Assembly (NCBI GenBank): GCA_024636495.1
Contig: JAGXGZ010000048.1
Coordinates: 89,464-153,463, forward strand
Length of the DNA stretch: 64,000 bases
Direction: 5' to 3'
Source: Roseobacter sp.
GTDB taxonomy: Bacteria; Pseudomonadota; Alphaproteobacteria; Rhodobacterales; Rhodobacteraceae
Shown here: positions 39,998-47,838 of the stretch, piece by piece
How positions within the stretch are numbered: position 1 is the stretch's first letter
How the letters are laid out: each line of letters begins with the position of its first letter
Translations under genes and position numbers: made by a program
The notes under the pieces: model-generated
Seen by the model: only the letters and a program-made list of their open reading frames with translations
Told to the model about the DNA's origin: nothing
Databases searched by the model: none

Positions 39998-40011
39998 TAT
40001 CCATACGGATA
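39998..40011. promoter_or_regulatory. Palindrome TATCC-ATAC-GGATA, candidate operator of the exopolysaccharide locus
   Basis: A perfect 5-bp inverted repeat with a four-base spacer in the divergent intergenic space. It ends 82 bases before the exporter ATG and about 100 bases upstream of the flippase start. The same half-sites and spacing recur at 44514 and 47732, each upstream of another gene of the locus. No known regulator with this site comes to mind. Confidence 0.55.
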
Positions 40012-40093
40012 GGATCTGCGCCAAAGGCGTGCTGGACCGACAAAGATGCAGCGTCTATCAAGGGTGCAACTTTAACGCATAGGAACAGCGCCA

Positions 40094-41302
40094 ATGCCAA
40101 TTACCGCACTGAAATTAGGGGCCACGCTGCTTGCAGTGTCGGTGCTTGGTAATTGCGCCTCTCTTGATACGCCCGACAACCTCGAACCCGTAAATGTAGG
40201 CGATGGGTATCAGGCGCAGTACCGTGATCCGACGGTCAGCAGGCGAAATGCTGAATTCTTGCGCTCTGCGGAAATCAACGCCAGCAAATGCCTGGCCTTG
40301 CGCGGCGGCATCGGCGCGTCGGGTGGCAAGGGCGGTGGCGTGGATCAAGCCGCCTTGAGAGGCGAGCGTCTGACGCGCAACGATCTGGTCGATATCCGTG
40401 TCAGCGACGATGATACATTCAGCGGTAACTACGTGGTATCGCGCGATGGCACGCTAAAGCTGCCATTTCTAAAACCGATCCGCGCCCAAGGCCGCGAGAC
40501 CCACGAGGTTGAAAGCGACATTGCGGCCCAGCTTGTCAGCGGTGATTTCTTTTCCAGCCGCCCGCGCATCTCGGTACGTGTGGCAGATTTCGCTTCAGTC
40601 AATGTGGCTGTGTCGGGCGCGGTGTTTGAACCCCATTCAGTGGAAATCGGCGGTGTGGCGGGTCATCAGGTCGATAGCTTGCGCCAAAGTGCACTTGGTG
40701 CGTCAACCGAAGCGCGCAACCTGTCAGCATCTCTGCGTGCCGCAGGCGGGGTGCGCCCCGATGCAGACATATCTGCGGTCGAGGTGCGGCGCGGCGCAAA
40801 GACCTATACCCTTGATATGCGCGGCGTCTTTCAAGGCAGCAATGCGGTCGATATCATGTTGGTCAGCGGCGACGAGATTTTCGTACCTTCGCGCCAGTGC
40901 TTTCAGGAAGACCTGATGCGGCCCAGCCCGATCAGCCCTCCGGGTGTATCGCTATTTTTGTCAAACCTGACCCAACCGGCAGCAGGCAATGCGGTGTCCG
41001 CCGTGGGCCGTGAAGTGCGCGAGATGCCATATGGCACGCGGTATCTGCAAGGCGTGGTTGATACCAATTGCGTCGGCGGCGCACGCGCAACCAGCGCGCA
41101 CCGCTCTGCGGTTCTGTTTTCGCGAAATCCGACCACCGGCGTTTCGGTCGTAATCGAGCGGGATATCGAAAACCTGCTCCGCCGCGCTGACCGCGACGAT
41201 TATGACCCCTATCTGCTGCCGGGTGATGCCATCGCCTGCTATGACAGTACAGTCACCAACGTCGGCGAAATCGGGCGCATGGTGGGCCAGATTGCTTTCT
41301 AA
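40094..41302 (+). CDS. Polysaccharide export lipoprotein (Wza / OPX family)
   Basis: Outer-membrane exporter of 402 aa. The leader MPITALKLGATLLAVSVLGNC ends in a lipobox-like LGNC, so it should be a lipoprotein. The Poly_export domain covers about residues 95-170 (VSDDDTFSGNYVVSRDGTLKLPFL), followed by a SLBB domain (VNVAVSGAVFEPHSVEIG). It would carry the polymer through the outer membrane together with the chain-length protein at 47.8 kb. It is convergent with the histidine kinase gene. Confidence 0.88.
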   Translation: MPITALKLGATLLAVSVLGNCASLDTPDNLEPVNVGDGYQAQYRDPTVSRRNAEFLRSAEINASKCLALRGGIGASGGKGGGVDQAALRGERLTRNDLVDIRVSDDDTFSGNYVVSRDGTLKLPFLKPIRAQGRETHEVESDIAAQLVSGDFFSSRPRISVRVADFASVNVAVSGAVFEPHSVEIGGVAGHQVDSLRQSALGASTEARNLSASLRAAGGVRPDADISAVEVRRGAKTYTLDMRGVFQGSNAVDIMLVSGDEIFVPSRQCFQEDLMRPSPISPPGVSLFLSNLTQPAAGNAVSAVGREVREMPYGTRYLQGVVDTNCVGGARATSAHRSAVLFSRNPTTGVSVVIERDIENLLRRADRDDYDPYLLPGDAIACYDSTVTNVGEIGRMVGQIAF

Positions 41303-41315
41303 CGCCGATCTGGTT

Positions 41316-43874
41316 TCAGTCCCTGTCGGCATCGCGCCGTTCAGCGCGCAGCAAAGGCCGGGTCGTCCCCCAAATATCCGGCAGGTCCTGGATCGCCTGC
41401 CGAACTAAAGCGTGGTCATTTGCCTTGGCGGCAGTTTCAAGGGCGATCAATGCGCCGCGCATGTCCGTCGCACCCAGCGTGGCGGATGATCCCGCCAGCC
41501 GGTGCGCCAATTGCGCGACGTCGGTCAAAGGCATCTGGGTGTTCGCGGTGAACTCCGAAATCGCATCATCGATTTCAACTGCATACCGGTCCAGCAAGGT
41601 CTGTAACGAATCAACACCAAGGGTTTCACGCAGATCACTAAGGTATTGAGCGGCCACAGCAGACGACTTGCGTGGGGTAAGCCGACGATCAGCCTGATCT
41701 GCATCCGAAATCTGCGAAATGACCCGAAACAGATCGTCACGCGACAGGGGCTTTGTCAAAATATCGTTCATGCCGTCAGATAGAAACGCTTCCTGCTCAT
41801 CGGCCATGGCATTGGCTGTCAGCGCGACGATAGGCGTGTTCTTGTTCCTGCCGTGACCGCCACGGATCGCGCGCGTAGCCTCGCGGCCGTCCAACACCGG
41901 CATGCTGATGTCCATGAGGATCAGATCAAAGCGCTGTGTTTGCGCCAGATCGACTGCTTCACGACCGTTGTGGGCCTCGATCACATGGTGGCCCACCGCA
42001 CTCATAAGCTCGCGGGCAACCGACCGGTTGATATCGTTATCCTCGACCAAAAGGATCCGGCGGGGTTTGGATGGATCAACCGTCTTGCGCATCTTGATTT
42101 GCGCATCCGGCGCGTCGATGGGTTCCACCGGAAAGCGGATGCTAAAGGTGCTGCCCTCGCCCAAGGTGCTTTCCACATCAATCTCGCCGCCCAGTGCTTT
42201 TACGAAACGCTGGGCGATGCCCAACCCCAAGCCCGTACCGCCAACGTCGCGATCATAAGAGCTGTCGCCCGTCATAAAATCGTCGAATATTTGTGTCTGA
42301 AGTTCTGGTGACATACCGCGACCCGTGTCTGACACCAAAAGATGCAATTCGGGGACGGTGTTGGTATCTTTGATCACTTCGGCATGGACCACGACCCGCC
42401 CATCTTGGGTAAATTTTACCGCATTGCCGATCACATTCATCAAGACATGCTGTATCCGGTCACTATCGGCGCAGATCCAGTTCATCGGCTCTCCGATCCA
42501 TTCCCATTCAAGCGTGGTCCCGTTTGACGAGGCCGCACCGCTTTGACTGTCGATGATATCTTGCAATAGCAGACTGATGTTCATCGCCACGGGCTTCAGC
42601 CTTAGCTTGCCCGCATCGTATTTTGTTATGTCCAGAACGTCGGAAATGTGGCTCATCAAAAGTTTGCCGGACGTGTCCATGTTCTTGGTATAGCGGGCCT
42701 GCTTTGCGCTAAGGCGCGTATCCTTCAGCAAGGTCAGATTGCCCAGCAAACCATTCAAAGGCGTGCGAATTTCGTGGCTCATTGTGGCGAGGAAATTAGT
42801 CTTCGCCTTTTCTCCTGCCAAGGCCCGGTCCCGCGCCATGACCAATTGGCGCTCGGCCTCTTTGCGGTTTGAGATGTCACGCAGGAACGCGATGAAAATT
42901 TCGCCCTCCTGCGTTTTTGCGGACTGGATCGCCAATTCCACCGGAAAAACGTCGCCCGACTTTCGCTTGGCCTCAAGAACCACACGGCCCTTGCCAACGA
43001 CATGCTTTTCTCCGCTGTCCCGCATTCTTTGCATGCCCGTCTCGTGCGCCGTGCGGTGATGATCAGGCACGATCAACGCACCCAAATCCTGACCAATCGC
43101 CTCTCGCGCACTGTAGCCGAAAATCTGCTCCGCAGCCGCGTTAAAATCCAGAATTTTGCCTTCTGAATCAGCGACAACGACTGCATCAAGCGAGGTACCA
43201 GTGACGATTTTCATCCTCCGGCTCGCCTCGATCACCTCGATGCGGCGGCGAATGTTTATCCGGTTCAGAAAGTTTAGGTAGACTGACAGCAGCAGCAGCG
43301 CCAATATCAGGGCGGTCACGCCAAGGGCCATCTGAATCAATGTCACCGATACATTCTTGCGCCGCATATCCGCATCGCGGGCGAAATAATTCAGACCCGA
43401 ATTCGAAAGCCTGCGCACGTTTGAGCGCACTGAAGATGCGCGATCACGCAGTTCAGGTAGCCTTGCGATCAGTTCGGCGTCAGGCGCGTCAATGATTTGA
43501 ACTGACTCGTCGAGAAAATTTTGCACCCGAAAAAGGCTGTTTGCGAATTCAAACTGGCTGCGCAACCCCGCGTAGATCGATGCCTCTTTCAGCGTGCGAA
43601 TACGGCTATAGAAGATATCGTAGTTGCGCCTGAGCGCCTTGATTTCGTCCGCTCCCTCGTCTGTCAGGGTGGTCAAAAATAGCTCGAAATCAACGAATTC
43701 GACTTCTGTCTGGGACAACGTCCATTGCACATTGTCAGAGCTGGCTGAATTCAACAGCTTTAGGTCGCGGGCGACGTTGTTCGCCAGATAGATGATCAGC
43801 GCAATGCCGATCGCTCCCAGCAGCACCGAAAGCCACCACCGAAAGCGTAAGTAAATATTTCCGATGCGTGGCAC
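41316..43874 (-). CDS. Hybrid sensor histidine kinase (PAS, HisKA, HATPase, REC, Hpt)
   Basis: A membrane sensor of about 852 aa. In order: membrane segment (WWLSVLLGAIGIALIIYLA), a periplasmic helical domain of about 130 residues, a second segment (ALGVTALILALLLLSVYL), a PAS domain, HisKA with His367 in TMSHEIRTPLNG, HATPase with GGTGLGLGIAQRF, a receiver with Asp655 in LILMDISMPV, and an Hpt domain with His791 in LAHRLAGSS. The GTG at 43874 has an AGGAG site; a GTG nine codons earlier is possible. It follows the small molybdopterin-fold gene after about 50 bases and is a good candidate partner for the LuxR-type regulator at 47.1 kb. Confidence 0.92.
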   Translation of the reverse strand: MPRIGNIYLRFRWWLSVLLGAIGIALIIYLANNVARDLKLLNSASSDNVQWTLSQTEVEFVDFELFLTTLTDEGADEIKALRRNYDIFYSRIRTLKEASIYAGLRSQFEFANSLFRVQNFLDESVQIIDAPDAELIARLPELRDRASSVRSNVRRLSNSGLNYFARDADMRRKNVSVTLIQMALGVTALILALLLLSVYLNFLNRINIRRRIEVIEASRRMKIVTGTSLDAVVVADSEGKILDFNAAAEQIFGYSAREAIGQDLGALIVPDHHRTAHETGMQRMRDSGEKHVVGKGRVVLEAKRKSGDVFPVELAIQSAKTQEGEIFIAFLRDISNRKEAERQLVMARDRALAGEKAKTNFLATMSHEIRTPLNGLLGNLTLLKDTRLSAKQARYTKNMDTSGKLLMSHISDVLDITKYDAGKLRLKPVAMNISLLLQDIIDSQSGAASSNGTTLEWEWIGEPMNWICADSDRIQHVLMNVIGNAVKFTQDGRVVVHAEVIKDTNTVPELHLLVSDTGRGMSPELQTQIFDDFMTGDSSYDRDVGGTGLGLGIAQRFVKALGGEIDVESTLGEGSTFSIRFPVEPIDAPDAQIKMRKTVDPSKPRRILLVEDNDINRSVARELMSAVGHHVIEAHNGREAVDLAQTQRFDLILMDISMPVLDGREATRAIRGGHGRNKNTPIVALTANAMADEQEAFLSDGMNDILTKPLSRDDLFRVISQISDADQADRRLTPRKSSAVAAQYLSDLRETLGVDSLQTLLDRYAVEIDDAISEFTANTQMPLTDVAQLAHRLAGSSATLGATDMRGALIALETAAKANDHALVRQAIQDLPDIWGTTRPLLRAERRDADRD

Positions 43875-43928
43875 GGGCAAGGCTCCTATAGCCAGCGGCA
43901 CCCAAAGGCGCCGCAGAACCCCTATCCT

Positions 43929-44435
43929 TTAATCCATCGCTTCGATGCGGTCGAGTTGCCAGATGCTGCGAGAGTAGATCACTTCGCTGCGAAAAGCCGG
44001 ATCCAGATCATAGGGATAGATGATCCAAAGCGGCCCCTTGTCGCGTACGGACATTGTCTCGCCATTCAGCTTGTAGGCGATGATTGGCCCACCTTCGACG
44101 GCGTCCGACACCGGAATTTCAACCGCGTAATTATTGATCGCGGTTGCGCGCAATGTGTCGCCCGTGATGCCCAAGCGGTCTACCAGCACATTCAAGCCGA
44201 CACCCTGAAAAGTCTGGATGCCATCCGTCCAGATGGTTGATGTTTCAACCACTGCTTCACCAAGCGCCTCAAGCATGGCCAGATCAAACTGGGCCTTGTT
44301 TTCAACGTTTTGCGTTTGGATGGCACCCGAGACCGTCAAGAGCACATCACCTTCGGGCATGCCAAGTTCCTCGGCCCAAACTGGCGACGCCAAACTAATT
44401 AATAGAGGTAGAGCTTTGAAAAATGACAGCGACAT
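43929..44435 (-). CDS. Periplasmic molybdopterin-fold (sulphite-oxidase-like) protein without cysteine
   Basis: A secreted protein of 168 aa, leader MSLSFFKALPLLISLASPVW with cleavage after WA. The rest resembles the small oxidoreductase molybdopterin-binding fold, with WTDGIQTFQGVGLNVLVDRLG and KLNGETMSVRDKGPLWIIYPYD. It has no cysteine at all, so it lacks the usual Mo ligand and is unlikely to be a redox enzyme. It has its own AAGGA site and shares an operon with the hybrid kinase, which suggests a sensing role in the periplasm. Confidence 0.8.
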   Translation of the reverse strand: MSLSFFKALPLLISLASPVWAEELGMPEGDVLLTVSGAIQTQNVENKAQFDLAMLEALGEAVVETSTIWTDGIQTFQGVGLNVLVDRLGITGDTLRATAINNYAVEIPVSDAVEGGPIIAYKLNGETMSVRDKGPLWIIYPYDLDPAFRSEVIYSRSIWQLDRIEAMD

Positions 44436-44513
44436 AAGAATGATCCTTTTCCCGACTGAGGGATATATTACATAGAGCTTTAGTCATTCATAACAGGCAG
44501 ACGGATATGAACC

Positions 44514-44527
44514 TATCCTTTCGGATA
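44514..44527. promoter_or_regulatory. Palindrome TATCC-TTTC-GGATA (9-bp arms), candidate operator
   Basis: The core extends to a perfect AACCTATCC-TTTC-GGATAGGTT (44510-44531). It lies 78 bases upstream of the molybdopterin-fold gene and just after the end of galU. It could also form a GAAA-loop hairpin in the galU transcript, but it has no T-run, and the match in half-site and spacing to 39998 and 47732 favours an operator. Confidence 0.6.
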
Positions 44528-44537
44528 GGTTATCGCT

Positions 44538-45425
44538 TTACGCTACTTGGCGCAGCGGTGCCGTGCGCGTGCGCAAAAACGCAACAAGCTCTGCGTGCAG
44601 GTCCGCGCGGTCCAAAGCAAAAGCTGCGGTGGCCTGAACAAAGCCCTGAACTGATCCGCAGTCGAATCGTTCGCCTTCAAACTGGAACCCCATCACGCCT
44701 ACTTCTTTAAGGTCGGCGTTGATCGCATCCGTAAGCTGAAGTTCCCCACCTGCACCCGGCCCCAGATTCGCAAGACGACCGAAGATAGAAGGCTCCAATA
44801 TATACCGCCCGATGATAGCATTTGTAGAGGGGGCCTGATCCGGCTGCGGCTTTTCCACCATCCCTTTTGCAAACGAAAGGCGACCATTTTGTCTGGATAC
44901 GTCAAGGATACCGTAAGATGACGTCTTGGCGCGGGGCACTTCCATCGTTGCAACCATGTGACCGCGGTTTTCTGCATGCGCCGCAACCATCTGCGATAAC
45001 GCGCCCTGCGGCGCACGGATTACGTCATCGGGCAACAGTACGGCAAAGGGCTCATCTCCGACCAGACGCTGGGCAAGACGCACGGCATGGCCCAGACCTT
45101 TGGGGTTGTTTTGACGCACGAAGGCCAACGCGCCTTCTGGCATTCGCGTGCGTTCCAGCGCTTCCAACGCGTCGGTTTTTCCTGCGTCGGTCAGGCGCTG
45201 TTCAAGTGCCGCGGCGGTATCAAAATAGTCTTCCAACGCGCCCTTGCCCGCTGCGGTCACAAAGATGAACTCTTCGATCCCCGCAGCGCGGGCTTCGTCC
45301 ACCGCGTATTGGATCAGGGGGCGATCAACCAAGGGCAACATCTCTTTTGGGATGGATTTGGTTGCGGGCAGAAAGCGCGTGCCCATGCCAGCGACGGGAA
45401 AGACGGCTTTGCGGATATGTGTCAT
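44538..45425 (-). CDS. galU: UTP-glucose-1-phosphate uridylyltransferase
   Basis: Makes UDP-glucose, the sugar donor for the polysaccharide. The 295 aa protein has the nucleotide-binding AVFPVAGMGTRFLPATKSIPKEMLPLVDRPLIQY, and the family blocks KGLGHAVRLA and MVEKPQPDQAPSTNAIIGRYIL. It lies just downstream of the GT26 fusion gene on the same strand, with about 55 bases between, and probably belongs to that transcript. Confidence 0.96.
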   Translation of the reverse strand: MTHIRKAVFPVAGMGTRFLPATKSIPKEMLPLVDRPLIQYAVDEARAAGIEEFIFVTAAGKGALEDYFDTAAALEQRLTDAGKTDALEALERTRMPEGALAFVRQNNPKGLGHAVRLAQRLVGDEPFAVLLPDDVIRAPQGALSQMVAAHAENRGHMVATMEVPRAKTSSYGILDVSRQNGRLSFAKGMVEKPQPDQAPSTNAIIGRYILEPSIFGRLANLGPGAGGELQLTDAINADLKEVGVMGFQFEGERFDCGSVQGFVQATAAFALDRADLHAELVAFLRTRTAPLRQVA

Positions 45426-45481
45426 GTTCTTGGTCCTGTGATCTTGGAATGTGTGAGGAGGAAGTTCAGCGAGAGGCCGGG

Positions 45482-46870
45482 TCAGTAGGCACCGCGCCCG
45501 GAAAATACAGCGCGAAAGGTTTGTGCAATCAGCACAATGTCCATCAGAAGGCTCTGGCGGTCGGCGTAGGACAAATCCATTTCGACCATATGGTCAAAGT
45601 CGATATTGGCACGCCCCGACACCTGCCAGACGCCCGTAATACCTGGCTTGACTGACAGACGACCAATCGCACGTTTCGGATAAACGCTCACTTCGCTTGG
45701 AAGGGCTGGGCGGGGGCCGACAATGGCCATTTCGCCGCGCAATACGTTCAGAATCTGAGGCAACTCATCAATCGAGAACCTGCGAATAAAACGGCCCACA
45801 CGCGTGATGCGAGGATCTTGGCGGGATTTAAAGCAAACCCCATCGCGGTCAGATGTACCAAGGATCTCAGCCCGGCGCGCCTCGGCATCTGTGGTCATCG
45901 AACGGAACTTGAAGATGGTAAAGGGCTTGCCATTGCGACCGACGCGGGTCTGTTTGAACATGATCGGTCCACGGCTGTCTACCTTGATGGCCAACGCGGT
46001 CAGCGCCAGAACTGGCGACAGCAAGATTAGCGCACTGGCTGATACGGTGATGTCCAGAAAGCGGCGCTGTATGTCTGCGGCAGAAATTTGGCCCAGCGCC
46101 TTGGCGGCGGCATGTGACAGAAAAGCGACGTTGCCCGCAAGGTAGCGGCTGGCCAGACGCTTTGGCTCTTGCGCCAAACGCCAGATCCATTCCATCCGCG
46201 CACGGCGGATGATTTTGGGCGCGCGGACTACCGAACCCGCAAGGAAATCGAACAAAGCACCAACCGCCAATGTAAGCGGCGCATCAAGGTGCTTGGCATT
46301 CTGGTGCAACCAGATTTCTTGCAGCGGCACACCCAGCGCGACCAACACGATGTCAGCGCCTGATGCATTGATGTCCGCAATTGCGGCTTCGGCGTCAGAC
46401 GCGCCAGCGAACCCGTCCCGTGTACCGACGATCGACAGGCCCGCGATCCGAGACGCCAACCTGCTTGCAGCCGCTTCTGCCGTTCCGGGGGTGCCGCCGA
46501 ACAAATAGACCGACTTTCCTTGCCGCGCCGCTTGGGTTAACAACGCGGGCACAAGGTCGGTCCCATTCAAATTTTCCGCCAACCGCATACCGGTCATCCG
46601 CGCGGCCAATTCAATTCCAATCCCGTCCGGCAAAAGCATATCCGCTTGCGCCACCGCAGCCGCATAGCCCGCGTCTTTGCGACGCACATTGCAGCAATGC
46701 GCGTTCATGAAAAACGCACGCCTACGACCGGGGGCGAGCAATGCAGCGATTGTATGATCAACAGTTGCATCTACCAGATCAAGTCCGAGAGCCGGGATGT
46801 GACGCGTCGACAAGGGACTGGCTATTGGCGTAAAGTCGGCGAATTCAGTGGTAAAGTTGGAATGTGTCAT
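45482..46870 (-). CDS. Fusion of WecG/TagA/CpsF glycosyltransferase and phosphoglycosyltransferase
   Basis: A 462 aa two-domain protein. Residues about 28-235 are a GT26 (WecG/TagA/CpsF) domain with NAHCCNVRRKDAGYAAAVAQ, LLPDGIGIELAARM and VALGVPLQEIWLHQN. Residues about 258-462 are a bacterial sugar transferase (priming enzyme) with one hydrophobic hairpin (ASALILLSPVLALTALAIKV), FKQTRVGRNGKPFTIFKFRSM split over its start, and the C-terminal VKPGITGVWQVSGRANIDFDHM. The second half starts the repeat unit on undecaprenyl phosphate; the first should add the next sugar. Fusion would hand the lipid-linked sugar straight on. Confidence 0.92.
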   Translation of the reverse strand: MTHSNFTTEFADFTPIASPLSTRHIPALGLDLVDATVDHTIAALLAPGRRRAFFMNAHCCNVRRKDAGYAAAVAQADMLLPDGIGIELAARMTGMRLAENLNGTDLVPALLTQAARQGKSVYLFGGTPGTAEAAASRLASRIAGLSIVGTRDGFAGASDAEAAIADINASGADIVLVALGVPLQEIWLHQNAKHLDAPLTLAVGALFDFLAGSVVRAPKIIRRARMEWIWRLAQEPKRLASRYLAGNVAFLSHAAAKALGQISAADIQRRFLDITVSASALILLSPVLALTALAIKVDSRGPIMFKQTRVGRNGKPFTIFKFRSMTTDAEARRAEILGTSDRDGVCFKSRQDPRITRVGRFIRRFSIDELPQILNVLRGEMAIVGPRPALPSEVSVYPKRAIGRLSVKPGITGVWQVSGRANIDFDHMVEMDLSYADRQSLLMDIVLIAQTFRAVFSGRGAY

Positions 46871-47114
46871 CGGGGCAATCCTTGCGGTTCAGAAGTTGCC
46901 CCATATGTGCTTGATGGTCGCTCGTCGCTCAACTGAGCGGACGGACAGATCGTTAGCACTTTGGTTAACAGGCTGGCTCTGGCGGGGCTGAACCCTATCC
47001 AAACGAAGGGTCTTCTATCCGAAAGTGCCATTAGTCGATCACGCGCTCGCCATAATTTTAGCGTGCAACAGCCACAATCAGCGTCTACGTGTAATGCTGA
47101 CAAAGGAGACCTTC
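46871..47114. promoter_or_regulatory. Divergent promoter region with paired CTATCC half-sites
   Basis: This 244-base gap lies between the fusion gene and the LuxR-type regulator. It has CTATCC at 46995-47000 and again at 47015-47020, in the same orientation and 20 bases apart, the second ending 94 bases before the regulator's ATG. The half-site and distance match the palindromes elsewhere in the locus, which suggests autoregulation. CATAAT near 47048-47053 could be a -10 box. Confidence 0.45.
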
Positions 47115-47729
47115 ATGCGCGTATTAATCGCCGACGACCATGACCTGCTTCGTGACACGCTCGTGCTTTTTCTTCAGGCGCAAGGCGATATTCAGGTCAG
47201 TCAAGCCGCCAACCTAAGCGCGGCACACATGCTGATTGAAGCCGAAGAGACCTATGATCTGATCCTGCTTGATCTCAATATGCCTGGGATGAACGGGCTT
47301 GAGGGGCTAAAGGCCACAATTGCCATGAAGGGCGGGCAACGGGTTGCTCTTTTGTCTGGCGAGGCCACCCGCGAGATTGCCGAGAACGCGCTTGAGGCCG
47401 GCGCTGCGGGATTCGTTCCAAAGACATTGCCAGCCAAATCCATGATTAATGCGGTCAAATTCATGGCCATGGGCGAACAATACGCCCCCATCGATTTCAT
47501 GACGGCCCTTGACGAGGTCCCGCACCATCCGCTGGCAGACAGGCTGTCTCCCCGCGAACTGCAAGTTCTCAAAGGTCTGACCGAAGCGAAATCCAACAAG
47601 GAAATCGCGCGAGATCTGGATATCACCGAACCTACTGTCAAGCTGCACATGAAAACGCTTTACCGCAAGATAGGTGCTGCAAACCGGACGCAAGCCGCAC
47701 TTATTGCGCGCGAATCGGGCCTTTTCTGA
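47115..47729 (+). CDS. LuxR/NarL-family response regulator
   Basis: A 204 aa DNA-binding response regulator. The receiver has the acidic pair in LIADDHDLLRD, phosphoacceptor Asp53 in LILLDLNMPG and Lys in GFVPKTLPAK. The C-terminal GerE-type helix-turn-helix is LSPRELQVLKGLTEAKSNKEIARDLDITEPTVKLHMKTL, quoted by its parts at residues about 138-180. The ATG at 47115 follows AAAGGAGA. It has no adjacent kinase; the hybrid kinase at 41-44 kb is the nearest. It is the natural candidate to bind the locus palindrome. Confidence 0.93.
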   Translation: MRVLIADDHDLLRDTLVLFLQAQGDIQVSQAANLSAAHMLIEAEETYDLILLDLNMPGMNGLEGLKATIAMKGGQRVALLSGEATREIAENALEAGAAGFVPKTLPAKSMINAVKFMAMGEQYAPIDFMTALDEVPHHPLADRLSPRELQVLKGLTEAKSNKEIARDLDITEPTVKLHMKTLYRKIGAANRTQAALIARESGLF

Positions 47730-47730
47730 C

Positions 47731-47746
47731 CTATCCCAACGGATAG
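47731..47746. promoter_or_regulatory. Palindrome CTATCC-CAAC-GGATAG, candidate operator
   Basis: Six-base arms with a four-base spacer, starting two bases after the LuxR-type gene's stop and ending 93 bases before the chain-length gene. A TATAGG near 47808-47813 could be the -10 box. It is the third copy of the motif seen at 39998 and 44514. Confidence 0.55.
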
Positions 47747-47838
47747 CCCGCCGCCCCCGATGCCCAGCGCGTTACCACCAGCGCGCACAGGCGTTTCCCA
47801 CCGCGATCCTATAGGTATCCGGGCAAAGGAGACGCCCG

